Part shown: positions 36,104 to 44,517 of the stretch, piece by piece
Numbering within the stretch: position 1 is the first letter of the stretch
How the letters are laid out: each line of letters begins with the position of its first letter
Assembly: GCF_001486585.1 (NCBI RefSeq)
Contig: NZ_LN909044.1
Span: forward strand, 749,488 to 813,487
Source of the DNA: Paenibacillus senegalimassiliensis
GTDB taxonomy: Bacteria > Bacillota > Bacilli > Paenibacillales > Paenibacillaceae
Reading direction: 5' to 3'
Length of the DNA: 64,000 nt
Made by a program: the position numbers and the translations under genes
Notes under the pieces: generated by a model
What the model saw: the letters and a program-made list of their open reading frames with translations, nothing else
What the model was told of the DNA's origin: nothing
The model's database searches: none

Positions 36104-36877
36104 TCAATATTGGCCCAGCAGGCCTTTCTTCATGGCTACTCGCTCACACGAATGAAACACAAGGAGCCCCAGAGTTAAATACACCACGGAATTAACTAAC
36201 AGCACGTCATAATCGGACAAAGGTAGCTCCGTCAGTGTCAGATCCTGGAGCATGACGTTTCTGACCATATCAACCCCCTTAACGAAGGGAGCAAAGGCCA
36301 GGAACGGGGCAACAGACAGCGGAACAAACACCAGCGCCATCAAGACGAACTGGAAGATTTGCAGGAAAGCCTGGATTTGCTTCACAATGATAGCCAGGCC
36401 TGCGATCATAAAGCTGACTCCAAGCATGCTTATCATCGTAACAAGAATGATAGGAATCGTAGTCATCGGGTTAAGACTTAGCCATTGACCAGAGGTCGCC
36501 ATCGCCCCATAGAGCAGGAGGACCATGATGACAGACTGCAAGCCGAATTGGCTGATGATGCGAGTGAGCATGATTTTCCATACGCCCATGGGTGACATAT
36601 AAATCTGCTCCAGGGTACCTCGGGTAGCTTCGGTAATGACCGAGAAGCCAATAAAGTTCATGGTCATCATCGTTAAGCTCCAGAAGACGACACTGATAAT
36701 TGAATACTGGACATTCATCTCAAAGCTGGCTGGGTCGCCGATGAACATAATGCCAAAGAAAGCCGCCAGGAAGATAATATAGAAGGTAAATACCAAGGCA
36801 AGGGTATTCGGTAGGTACCGTTTCATTTCGATGTATTCCTTGCGAAAGTTGGCATTAAATAGATGGAACCATCTCAT
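36104..36877 (-). CDS. ABC-2 type exporter permease
   Basis: 257 residues with six hydrophobic segments. The segment GFSVITEATRGTLEQIYMSPMG is the conserved ABC-2 loop after the second helix. It exports an unknown substrate with the ATPase encoded just upstream. The ATG at 36877 has AGGAGGT upstream and overlaps the end of the ATPase gene by 23 bases, so the two are translationally coupled. Antibiotic, lipid and peptide exporters all use this layout. Confidence 0.9.
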   Translation of the reverse strand: MRWFHLFNANFRKEYIEMKRYLPNTLALVFTFYIIFLAAFFGIMFIGDPASFEMNVQYSIISVVFWSLTMMTMNFIGFSVITEATRGTLEQIYMSPMGVWKIMLTRIISQFGLQSVIMVLLLYGAMATSGQWLSLNPMTTIPIILVTMISMLGVSFMIAGLAIIVKQIQAFLQIFQFVLMALVFVPLSVAPFLAFAPFVKGVDMVRNVMLQDLTLTELPLSDYDVLLVNSVVYLTLGLLVFHSCERVAMKKGLLGQY

Positions 36878-37838
36878 GAGCCATACCTCCTTTTACGATC
36901 TGGATAAATACCTGTTCAAAGTCAATGGTCGTACGGTCGATGCTCTCCACCATGGTTCCATCCTCTTTCAGCAAATCAAACAGCTCATAAATCTCCTGGC
37001 CTTGCTCCAGATTAACCTCCAGAACAGACTCATGGGCATGGGCTGTATAGGTGCTCATCGGAAACCGGAACCGCAGCTTATTCTCCTGGCCCACACTGAG
37101 TGGCCCACCCAGCTTGATTGAATAGGCTCTTGTCTCGAACAGTCTCATGAGGTTATCCACCCTGTCGTCTACTACGACTTCACCCTTGTTGATGATAATG
37201 GCGCGCTCGCAAAGCTCCTGAACAACGGGCATGTCATGGGAGCTAATAATAATGGTACGCTGTTCTTCCTTCACAATCGTTCGCAAGATTTTACGCAACT
37301 CATAGCTTACCTCGACATCCAGGCCCAATGTTGGCTCATCCAATAAAATAACGTCCGTGTCCGCCAGCAAGGCCACAGCAATGGCCAGCTTCTGTTGCAT
37401 CCCCCGCGATAACCCGTTGACCAATTCATGCTCCTTCTCCTTCAGGTTGAATTGCTGGAGCAATTTATCAGCCTGATTGGCGATTTGCTTGCGAGAGTAT
37501 CCTCGATTGCCAGCAAAATACTCCAGGTTCTCCCGCACGGTCAGCCGCCAATACAGATTACGATTTCCTTCCAGCACGGCACTGATATTCTCCAGTGCTT
37601 TAAGTCTCTTCTTCCCCATATCCAAACCGTTAATATGGATGGAACCACTATCCGCTTGCAGCAAGCCGCAGAGCATTTTAATGGTTGAGGTCTTCCCTGC
37701 GCCATTGGGGCCCAGCAAGCCCAGCACCTCGCCCCGATGAACATCGAAAGAAACGTCGCGGACCGCATGTACCTTTTCTTTCGTACTCCTTTTTCCGTAA
37801 GCCTTGCTGATGCCCCTGACTTCAATAATTGTCTCCAT
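36855..37838 (-). CDS. ABC exporter ATP-binding protein
   Basis: 327 residues from ATG 37838 (GGAGGG nine bases upstream). Walker A is GLLGPNGAGKTST, the Q-loop region LEGNRNLYWRLTVREN, the signature LSRGMQQKLAIA, Walker B DVILLDEPTLGLD and the H-loop SHDM. A C-terminal extension of ~85 residues (residues ~240-327) resembles the DrrA-type tail. It powers the ABC-2 permease with which it overlaps. No regulator lies upstream on the same strand; the methyltransferase gene starts a separate unit 112 bases away. Confidence 0.93.
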   Translation of the reverse strand: METIIEVRGISKAYGKRSTKEKVHAVRDVSFDVHRGEVLGLLGPNGAGKTSTIKMLCGLLQADSGSIHINGLDMGKKRLKALENISAVLEGNRNLYWRLTVRENLEYFAGNRGYSRKQIANQADKLLQQFNLKEKEHELVNGLSRGMQQKLAIAVALLADTDVILLDEPTLGLDVEVSYELRKILRTIVKEEQRTIIISSHDMPVVQELCERAIIINKGEVVVDDRVDNLMRLFETRAYSIKLGGPLSVGQENKLRFRFPMSTYTAHAHESVLEVNLEQGQEIYELFDLLKEDGTMVESIDRTTIDFEQVFIQIVKGGMAHEMVPSI

Positions 37839-37950
37839 CGCCCTTATCCCTCCCTCTCCCAAGCAAACTAAAGTAGCCTGCTTCCAGATTCCTACATTTA
37901 TCTTACTTAGGAAGTCGGAGGTGTTAAACTGTCTGCAGACGGAACCTGCC

Positions 37951-38856
37951 TCAGTCTGCGGGAGGAGATTGGAGCGTGTACATACTCTGATCCTCTAGGC
38001 GAATCAGTACCTTCCCATAGCGCCCCTCCTCCCGGATGACGACCCGATCAGATGGATAGGCCTGTGCTAAATAATCGCTGACAATCTTACGTTTATGATC
38101 ATCCATCGGTAGGCGGTGGTGGTATTCCAGCCAAGTCATCACTTCCTGTATAGCCACTTCTCTGGTGACTTCCTTCGACTTGCCTTCTCTCGTCACCAGC
38201 GATTCATAGGAATACCCTTTAAGGTACAATAGATGTAATAAATAACCCATTTCGGTAAGCTTCGATGGATAGGGCTGATCCGTGACCAGCGGCCAAACTT
38301 CCTTGACCAGGTTATGCTCAGAAGGAACGACCGGCATACTGAGATAACAGAACTTGCTGGCACACTGAAGCAACTTCTCTACACTTTCCCAATCATGAAT
38401 GACTGGACACATTGAGACGAAAACCAGATCAAAGGACTTGTCCCAGCCCATCGCCGTGACGTCAATTTCTTCAAATGGGGAGGGTACAATTTGCACCTGT
38501 CCATCGGCAAAATCTGAAGTATTCTGCTTCAACAGGTCAATTAACGGGGGTGAGGTCTCTATCGCCGTTATCTTGGCCCCTCGCTCTGCGAACGGCACCG
38601 AGAATACTCCGGATGCTGCGCCAATATCAAGTACAGAGGCATTGTCCAGCGTTACTCCCTGCCCCTCCAGCCAACCCATAATTCGCCGGGATCGCTCTTT
38701 GCCTTCTTTACTGAACGATTGCTGGTCAAAGGTCTGTGCCTTAGCGTCAAAGGATCGGGTAAAATCGATTCCATTCTTCTTCATTCTGGCACGCTTCACC
38801 TCAGACTCTTCCTTCCATATGCTTTCCCACACTTCTGCATTAAAAAAATCACTCAT
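37951..38856 (-). CDS. Class I SAM-dependent methyltransferase
   Basis: 301 residues. The SAM-binding motif I reads ASVLDIGAASGVFSVPFAERGA, followed by ITAIETSPPLIDLL and FDLVFVSMCPVIHD. The N-terminal 60 residues and the C-terminal 100 residues, which carry charged helices, have no motif I know. The acceptor is unknown. It is on the same strand as the ABC exporter genes, but the 112-base gap and lack of a clear shared motif leave it open whether they work together. A 17-bp inverted repeat lies upstream. Confidence 0.82.
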   Translation of the reverse strand: MSDFFNAEVWESIWKEESEVKRARMKKNGIDFTRSFDAKAQTFDQQSFSKEGKERSRRIMGWLEGQGVTLDNASVLDIGAASGVFSVPFAERGAKITAIETSPPLIDLLKQNTSDFADGQVQIVPSPFEEIDVTAMGWDKSFDLVFVSMCPVIHDWESVEKLLQCASKFCYLSMPVVPSEHNLVKEVWPLVTDQPYPSKLTEMGYLLHLLYLKGYSYESLVTREGKSKEVTREVAIQEVMTWLEYHHRLPMDDHKRKIVSDYLAQAYPSDRVVIREEGRYGKVLIRLEDQSMYTLQSPPAD

Positions 38857-38908
38857 CGAAATCCCACGCTTTCTATATTAGAATTAAATAAAACATTTAA
38901 AGACCTTT

Positions 38909-38965
38909 AATATCCATGATTAAAATAAATAAAAAAATAGATCAAGCCTTTTAATTATGGATATA
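38909..38965. repeat. AT-rich inverted repeat upstream of the methyltransferase gene
   Basis: Seventeen-base arms AATATCCATGATTAAAA (38909-38925) and TTTTAATTATGGATATA (38949-38965) match with one internal mismatch and one end mismatch. It lies between the divergent methyltransferase and XRE genes and may be an operator or a cruciform-prone spacer. Confidence 0.55.
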
Positions 38966-39033
38966 TATTGTCTATAATATGGGATTGAACTATGAATTGC
39001 AATACCCCTTTTATAACTAAATGTAAAGTAAAC

Positions 39034-39083
39034 TTGACTTTCACAGCCTTTTGCTATATCTTGAATGTAAAGTTAGCTTTACA
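39034..39083 (+). promoter_or_regulatory. Promoter and operator of the XRE gene
   Basis: TTGACT (39034-39039) and TATCTT (39057-39062) are 17 bases apart. Directly after lies the palindrome TGTAAAG-TTAG-CTTTACA (39066-39083), and ATGTAAAGT occurs again at 39021-39029. A repressor bound there would block its own promoter. Confidence 0.65.
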
Positions 39084-39104
39084 ACACAGAGTGAGGTAAT
39101 CGGT

Positions 39105-39305
39105 TTGAAAAACAAAATTGAATTCTTCCGGCGTGAGTACCAGATGACTCAGCAAGAGCTCGCTGAACGGGTTAACGTATCACGACAAACAATTATTTCG
39201 TTGGAAAGAGGACGCTATAGTCCCTCGATCAGGCTGGCTTACAATATTGCCCGTGTGTTCAACACAACGATTGAGCAGGTTTTTATCTTTGATGAAGAGG
39301 AGTGA
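39105..39305 (+). CDS. Small XRE-family HTH regulator
   Basis: 66 residues from TTG 39105, with GAGG eight bases upstream; the open frame runs further upstream without a ribosome site. The whole protein is a helix-turn-helix of the Cro/C1 type (MTQQELAERVNVSRQTIISLERGRYSPSIR), ending in an acidic tail typical of the short YozG-like regulators. These usually repress their own gene together with a small membrane-protein gene. The next gene, six bases downstream, is just that. Confidence 0.92.
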   Translation: MKNKIEFFRREYQMTQQELAERVNVSRQTIISLERGRYSPSIRLAYNIARVFNTTIEQVFIFDEEE

Positions 39306-39311
39306 TGGGAT

Positions 39312-39716
39312 TTGAGAACCTGGAACCTGGCTTCCATCGGTATGGGGATCATCGGCGTAATTGTTTTTACAATAGCTCTCTATCAAGCCATAGTGCTAAA
39401 TAACGACGAACTGTCATTTGCTATGCCACTGGGGTTTGGCTTACTCATTTGCTCCATGATCAATTTTGTCGTGCTGTACTTGAATAAAAAGAAAGCAAAC
39501 CCAGTCCCCCAGACAGAAAATGACGAGCGGATTATGGCACATGGAAAAGCTGCTTTTTCCGTTGGTTTTATAGTTATGATTTTGGTTAGCATTACGATTA
39601 TGGTACTATACCAGTTCAAGCTCGAATTAAATGGTTTCGATTCAGCCATTGTGATGTTGTTAAGTGGCATTCTATCCAGCCTGGTGTATTTTGTGTATAA
39701 GCTTTCCAACTATTGA
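39312..39716 (+). CDS. DUF2178-like four-helix membrane protein
   Basis: 134 residues from TTG 39312, with GAGGAG nine bases upstream. Four hydrophobic helices are arranged in two pairs. Between them a charged loop has the motif ENDERIMAHGKAAF, characteristic of the DUF2178 membrane proteins that accompany small XRE regulators. The function is unknown. The six-base gap to the regulator gene and the shared terminator show a two-gene operon. Confidence 0.82.
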   Translation: MRTWNLASIGMGIIGVIVFTIALYQAIVLNNDELSFAMPLGFGLLICSMINFVVLYLNKKKANPVPQTENDERIMAHGKAAFSVGFIVMILVSITIMVLYQFKLELNGFDSAIVMLLSGILSSLVYFVYKLSNY

Positions 39717-39747
39717 GATGACATGCCTATATTAAGATTGCAGCAAC

Positions 39748-39793
39748 AACGGCCTTCACCCTATTTTTCAATGGGATGGAGGTCGTTTTGCTT
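39748..39793 (+). terminator. Terminator of the XRE/DUF2178 operon
   Basis: A stem of AACGGCCTTCACCC (39748-39761) with GGGATGGAGGTCGTT (39773-39787), with two G-T pairs and one bulge, is followed by TTTTGCTTTATT. Confidence 0.82.
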
Positions 39794-39854
39794 TATTGGG
39801 CAATGCTATGAAGAGTTCATCCTATGGCTTAAAGTTCATTTTTAGATCATATTA

Positions 39855-39921
39855 GTTGCATAATACAACATTATTTTAATTTAACTCTCAAACAACTAAC
39901 AAAGTGTTGTAATAAAGCAAC
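39855..39921. promoter_or_regulatory. Pair of GTTG...CAAC operators before the iron alcohol dehydrogenase
   Basis: GTTGCATAATACAAC (39855-39869) and GTTGTAATAAAGCAAC (39906-39921) are dyads whose centres lie about 51 bp, five helical turns, apart. TATACT follows at 39930-39935. A third related dyad, TTGCAAAATGCAA, lies before the importer at 46517-46529. They are probable sites for the PrpR-like regulator of this island. Confidence 0.6.
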
Positions 39922-39980
39922 AATATGCTATACTTAGGGCGATAGTTGATGTATCAAGTCATCTAGAGGAGAAGATAAAG

Positions 39981-41138
39981 ATGGAACAGTATTTCTTTCA
40001 AACGGCCCGTAGTATTATCGCGGGTTGCGGCTCCTTAGAGCGAATTGTGGAGCATCTGCAAAAGTTAGGTCCTTTGAAATCGGTACTTCTGGTATCGCAA
40101 CCTTTTCTTCAAAGCAGCGGGACGCTGGATGAAGTAACGGCTCTCTTGAACCGCGGCGGCATCGCCGTGCACCCGAATACTGATGTTCAGCCCGAACCGA
40201 CTATTGCTCAGCTTGATGAGCTCTATAACGCCATTGCCGAAGTTCCTTGTGATGCCATCATCGGTATCGGTGGAGGCAGTGTGCTGGATGTCGTGAAGCT
40301 GCTTTCTGTGATGAAAACCAATAACCTTTCTGTACGAGAAATGCTGGGAACCGATCTGATCCCGAATCCCGGTATCCCAACGGTACTGATCCCTACCACT
40401 TCGGGCACAGGTTCGGAAGTAACGCCAAACGCCATTGTAACTTTACCGGAGGAAGAGCTGAAGATCGGTGTGGTCAGTCGCTATTTGCTACCTGAACTCG
40501 TTATTTTGGACCCGCTATTGACGCTGGGCCTACCACCTGAGATTACGGCTTCGACAGGAATGGATGCCTATACTCATGCGCTCGAATCGTTTATTTCGAA
40601 TAAGGCTAACCGCTTCAGCGATATGTTTGCTCTGGAATCCATCCGCAATATCTCCGGGAGCATCTTGCAGGCTTATCACCACGGCGACGACAGACAAGCC
40701 AGAGAAGCGATGCTGATTGGCTCCATGTACGGAGGAATGGCGCTTACTTGTGCTGGAACGGCGGCTGTCCATGCTATGGCTTACCCCATTGGTGGGAAGT
40801 TCCATGTGCCGCACGGCGTGGCCAATTCCATGCTGCTGCCTCATGTGATGGAGTTTAATCTCGATGCGATTGTGGAACGGCTAGCTATCGTTGCCGGGGC
40901 GATGGGACTTCAGACAGGAGAAGGACAACAACGTGACGCGGAACGTGTGATTGAACAGATTCGATTGTGGACACAGGAAATGAGTATTCCACAGGATCTG
41001 ACGCTGTTTGGAGCAGCACGTGAAGACATTCCTGAACTGTCGCTGGCAGCTTCTCAAGTTACCCGGCTGATGAACAATAATCCAAAATCGATGTCAATTG
41101 ATGATATTGGATCTGTGTACGCCAAGCTCTTCCATTAA
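39981..41138 (+). CDS. Iron-containing alcohol dehydrogenase
   Basis: 385 residues of the group III metal-dependent alcohol dehydrogenases. NAD-binding residues lie in IIGIGGGSVLDVVKLL and PTTSGTGSEVTPNAIV; metal ligands are in STGMDAYTHALESF and the His-rich AVHAMAYPIGGKFHVPHGVANS. It interconverts a small alcohol or hydroxy acid and its carbonyl. AGGAG lies before the ATG. The gene heads the acid-sugar island and is followed after 80 bases by its likely regulator. The actual substrate is open: related enzymes act on 4-hydroxybutyrate, lactaldehyde, glycerol or maleylacetate. Confidence 0.92.
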   Translation: MEQYFFQTARSIIAGCGSLERIVEHLQKLGPLKSVLLVSQPFLQSSGTLDEVTALLNRGGIAVHPNTDVQPEPTIAQLDELYNAIAEVPCDAIIGIGGGSVLDVVKLLSVMKTNNLSVREMLGTDLIPNPGIPTVLIPTTSGTGSEVTPNAIVTLPEEELKIGVVSRYLLPELVILDPLLTLGLPPEITASTGMDAYTHALESFISNKANRFSDMFALESIRNISGSILQAYHHGDDRQAREAMLIGSMYGGMALTCAGTAAVHAMAYPIGGKFHVPHGVANSMLLPHVMEFNLDAIVERLAIVAGAMGLQTGEGQQRDAERVIEQIRLWTQEMSIPQDLTLFGAAREDIPELSLAASQVTRLMNNNPKSMSIDDIGSVYAKLFH

Positions 41139-41219
41139 GCATCAGCAGGACTGTTTAATACTTCCTAAAGAGTAATGGTTGGGTTATAATGGCATAAAAA
41201 AACAAGGATGAGTCGTTGC

Positions 41220-42971
41220 ATGAAAATTAAAACCATCGTCATTGCTCCTTACCCGGGGTTATCTGAATTAACGTTAAGCTTGCAGGATGAATTGCAGGAG
41301 TTCGAAGTTGTTGTAGAGCATGGAGATTTGTCCAGGGTGCTGCCGCTGATTAGTCGTATTCACATGGAAGGCTATGACGTCATTATCAGTAGAGGCGGTA
41401 CCGCCAAGCTGCTGCAAGAGCACTCTTACCTGCCAGTTGTAGAGATTCCTGTTTCTGGATTCGACATACTGCGAATTCTGACCCTGGTAAAAGGATATAA
41501 TGCCAAATGTGAAATGATTGGATTTCCCAACATTATTGAAGGCTTCATGTCCGTGTCCAGCTTGATGGAGGTCAATATCTCTTACAAGGTAATCCATCAA
41601 GAGCAGGAAGTTGAAGCTGCCCTGGCAGATGCCAAGGCCAGAGGCATTCAGGTGGTCATTGGTGACAGCATCACGGTCAAAATGGCAGCGGAAAGCGGAA
41701 TGCAGGGCGTGCTGATCACCTCCGGCAAAGAGTCTTTAATGGAAGCGTTCTCGCGGGCAAGACAGCTCCATAAATCGGCTGAGAAGCTGCGGAACAAGAA
41801 CGAGATGTACGAGTCCATGCTAGGCAAGTTGCAAGGTGGGTATGCGGCTGTAGATCAAGGCGGCAAGCTGAAGTTCGCTAACTCCTGCTTCAAGCAACTG
41901 CTGAAGCTCCCTGACACAGCAGATACGTTGTACACTCTATATCCAGGGCTGCGTGAAATGCTGCGCGATGTTAGTCGGGGAGCAGAATTTGACCGGACAA
42001 CAGCCGTTCATGAACCGGAACAAGGTCTGGTTATACAGGTACAATCCCTACCCATTACCGATGAACGACAGCTCTATATGCTACTTGCGTCCAACGAGGA
42101 ACCCGAACATATCGGTCTCACCGCCAGCTACCTTCTGGCCGATGCCCCTTACTTCTCCCATCAGGAAGAAGATCGGCAAGAAGCGGACTTTCTGGCTTAT
42201 CCGGTAGCTGTATATGGTGAAAAGGGCAGCGGGCGCAAGCGCTACATTATTAATGCCACAATTGCGGAATCCCGAGACGGCATCCTGTACCTCAAGATTC
42301 GCCAATCGTCGGAAGAAGTGCTGAAGGTCATGATGGAACTGATGCTGTACGGCGGTGGTCGCGTCACTGCTATTGAAGGAGCTGAGATCCTTTCTGCTAA
42401 GCAGCAGAGAGAGCTGGCAGAGTTCATCCTTAAGCGCAAGGTGAAGACGGTGTTCCTATTTGATCGAGACCCGGAGACACTTGCTACTGAGGAACAACTG
42501 GCTGGCAAGATGCTTCGCAGCTTTCAAAGCCGCAACTTCTCCCTTTCCGCCTTACGAGATACATCCTGGCTGGAACGTAGCATCCGTGCCTGCCTGATTT
42601 GGACGAATGAACGTCAAGGCAAGCAGATTGTGGGGATTCGCGAGGAAGTCATGGAAGTGCTCCTGGCGCACCCATGGCAGGGTAATTTTACCGAGCTACG
42701 CACAGTGATGGACCTGTTTGTCTCCGCAGCGGAAGGACCGTTCATTGAACAGGAAGCGTTGACCTTGCTGGAGGAAGGAAGTCGGAAAGCTCAGAGCGAA
42801 TTGGCTCCGGACCTCAGCAAAGATGGATTGAACCTGCGGCAACCGCTGGAGGACATCGAGCGAGATATTATCCGCACCGTGCTGGAGCAGGAGGATATGA
42901 ACCAGTCCCTCGCCGCCAAGCGGCTTGGCATCAATCGCTCGACCCTATGGCGTAAATTAAAAAAAGACTAA
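41220..42971 (+). CDS. PrpR-like regulator with a degenerate sigma-54-type AAA+ domain
   Basis: 583 residues from ATG 41220; an ATG at 41208 has no room for a ribosome site. The N-terminal ~180 residues are a PrpR_N sensor domain (VIISRGGTAKLL, VEIPVSGFDILRIL). A PAS-like region follows (GGYAAVDQGGKLKFAN). The central domain is shaped like a sigma-54 activator AAA+ module, but Walker A is GEKGSGRKR (from residue 333), the Walker B acidic pair is not seen and no GAFTGA loop exists. The C-terminus is a Fis-type HTH, MNQSLAAKRLGINRSTLWRKL. It therefore cannot act through sigma-54 and should work as an ordinary DNA-binding regulator of the surrounding island. Confidence 0.85.
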   Translation: MKIKTIVIAPYPGLSELTLSLQDELQEFEVVVEHGDLSRVLPLISRIHMEGYDVIISRGGTAKLLQEHSYLPVVEIPVSGFDILRILTLVKGYNAKCEMIGFPNIIEGFMSVSSLMEVNISYKVIHQEQEVEAALADAKARGIQVVIGDSITVKMAAESGMQGVLITSGKESLMEAFSRARQLHKSAEKLRNKNEMYESMLGKLQGGYAAVDQGGKLKFANSCFKQLLKLPDTADTLYTLYPGLREMLRDVSRGAEFDRTTAVHEPEQGLVIQVQSLPITDERQLYMLLASNEEPEHIGLTASYLLADAPYFSHQEEDRQEADFLAYPVAVYGEKGSGRKRYIINATIAESRDGILYLKIRQSSEEVLKVMMELMLYGGGRVTAIEGAEILSAKQQRELAEFILKRKVKTVFLFDRDPETLATEEQLAGKMLRSFQSRNFSLSALRDTSWLERSIRACLIWTNERQGKQIVGIREEVMEVLLAHPWQGNFTELRTVMDLFVSAAEGPFIEQEALTLLEEGSRKAQSELAPDLSKDGLNLRQPLEDIERDIIRTVLEQEDMNQSLAAKRLGINRSTLWRKLKKD

Positions 42972-42983
42972 CATTTAAGTACA

Positions 42984-43079
42984 TGTTCAAAAGCCGGATT
43001 TATAGGACCGAGAAGGTTGGATGAAGCTAGGGGCTGAGTAGCGGAGCTACACGTTTTCGGAGAAAACGACTTTTGAACA
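42984..43079. repeat. Palindromic element with two GGA-loop hairpins
   Basis: The ends are TGTTCAAAAG (42984-42993) and CTTTTGAACA (43070-43079). Inside are two adjacent hairpins with identical GGA loops: GTAGC-GGA-GCTAC (43038-43050) and CGTTTTC-GGA-GAAAACG (43052-43068). It fills the gap between the regulator and the acid-sugar kinase. The shape suggests a small interspersed palindromic repeat; a structured leader RNA is the alternative. Confidence 0.65.
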
Positions 43080-43161
43080 ACCTCTAAAAAAATAAATAAC
43101 TGCCTCTGGAGCAGTATCGAGCCGTACTTGTGTATTGGTTGTATGGAGGGGGGGTAGAAAA

Positions 43162-44517
43162 ATGAACATTGCCGTCATCGCAGATGACTTAACCGGAGCA
43201 AACGATACAGGCGTGCAGATGGCTCGTCAAGGCTTGGCCACCTCTGTACTGCTTGAGCTAAAAACGGGCGGCGAACAAGAAGCCGTTGTATTTGATACCG
43301 ACAGCCGCTCTCTCCCTCCCCTGGAGGCTTATCAGAGAGTCAAGGATGTCTGTCTGTTCCTCGAGCGTGGTGGAGAAGCCTCCGCTCCTGTCGTATACAA
43401 GAAGTTTGATTCCACGCTGCGTGGAAATATTGGTAGTGAATTGGATGCTGTGTATGAGACGCTGCAGCCTGACTTTATTGTCATCGCCCCTTCTTTTCCC
43501 AGGGCTGGTCGCACGTTAAAGAACGGGATTGTGTATGTGAACGGAAGGCCGCTACATGAGACAGAGATGGCTTATGATCCCAAACATCCCGCTACAGAAT
43601 CCACCTTCTCAGCTATTCTTGAGCGGCAAAGCCGCCATCCGTCGGCCCTCATCTCATTGGAATGGCTTAGAGGAGAACGCGCCAAGCTGGATGAACGGAT
43701 TGCTGGATACCGTAATTCAGGAATTCCCTATCTGGTGTTTGATGCAGACCGGGAAGAGGATTTGGCCTTGATCGCCTCTTTATTCCCCGAAGGGGTCGGT
43801 CACCCGAAAGTGGTATGGGCCGGATCTGCCGGCTTGGCTGGCGCTTTGACGGCGCAAATTCTCCGCACTATGAGAGAAGATCCAAAGCAAGCTAATATGA
43901 TATTATCGGGCGAAAAACCAGCATCGCCTACCAGAAATTCCCTGTATAACGATGCGAACTGTGTGATTATTGTGGTCGGCAGCGTCAACCCGTGGTCACG
44001 TAGGCAACTCACTGAACTGGTGAAGGAGGAAAACGTCTCGGCTATCGTGGTTGAGTCAAGCAAGCTGCTGTTCCCTGACTCTTGTGAAATAGAATTAGAC
44101 CGGGTCCGCAAGCTGGCCATTGACAGAATTTCGCAAGATGGTAAGCATGTAGCTCTCTATACCTCAGGCGATCCGGAAGAAGTTGAACGAGTTCGCAAGC
44201 TCGGGGAGAGCAATGGGCTAAGCCCTACAGAGATTGGCGAGCGCATTAGTGCGGAACTAGGCCGGGTGGCTGCTGATATTATCGCCGAATGCGGAATCCG
44301 CCATATGGTATTGACCGGAGGAGATACCGCAAAGCAAGTCTGCCACCATTTAAGCGATGTAGAAATCAAGCTGATTGATGAGGTGGAGAACGGGGTTCCG
44401 CTTGGACGGACGCCGGGTGAATCAGGCAGATATATTATTACGAAAGCAGGAGCTTTCGGCAGCGATCAAGTATTGGTTCGCTCCATGAAGGCCTTGCAGA
44501 GAGGTGTGAGCATATGA
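43162..44517 (+). CDS. Four-carbon acid sugar kinase (DUF1537 family)
   Basis: 451 residues from ATG 43162, with GGAGGGGGG seven bases upstream. The N-terminal substrate domain starts NIAVIADDLTGANDTGVQMA and contains VYKKFDSTLRGNIGSELDAV; the C-terminal nucleotide domain has HMVLTGGDTAKQVC and PGESGRYIITKAGAFGS. DUF1537 proteins phosphorylate four-carbon acid sugars such as D- or L-threonate and erythronate at O4 with ATP. It overlaps the PdxA2 gene by four bases, the standard pairing for threonate-type pathways. Which stereoisomer is used cannot be read. Confidence 0.93.
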   Translation: MNIAVIADDLTGANDTGVQMARQGLATSVLLELKTGGEQEAVVFDTDSRSLPPLEAYQRVKDVCLFLERGGEASAPVVYKKFDSTLRGNIGSELDAVYETLQPDFIVIAPSFPRAGRTLKNGIVYVNGRPLHETEMAYDPKHPATESTFSAILERQSRHPSALISLEWLRGERAKLDERIAGYRNSGIPYLVFDADREEDLALIASLFPEGVGHPKVVWAGSAGLAGALTAQILRTMREDPKQANMILSGEKPASPTRNSLYNDANCVIIVVGSVNPWSRRQLTELVKEENVSAIVVESSKLLFPDSCEIELDRVRKLAIDRISQDGKHVALYTSGDPEEVERVRKLGESNGLSPTEIGERISAELGRVAADIIAECGIRHMVLTGGDTAKQVCHHLSDVEIKLIDEVENGVPLGRTPGESGRYIITKAGAFGSDQVLVRSMKALQRGVSI

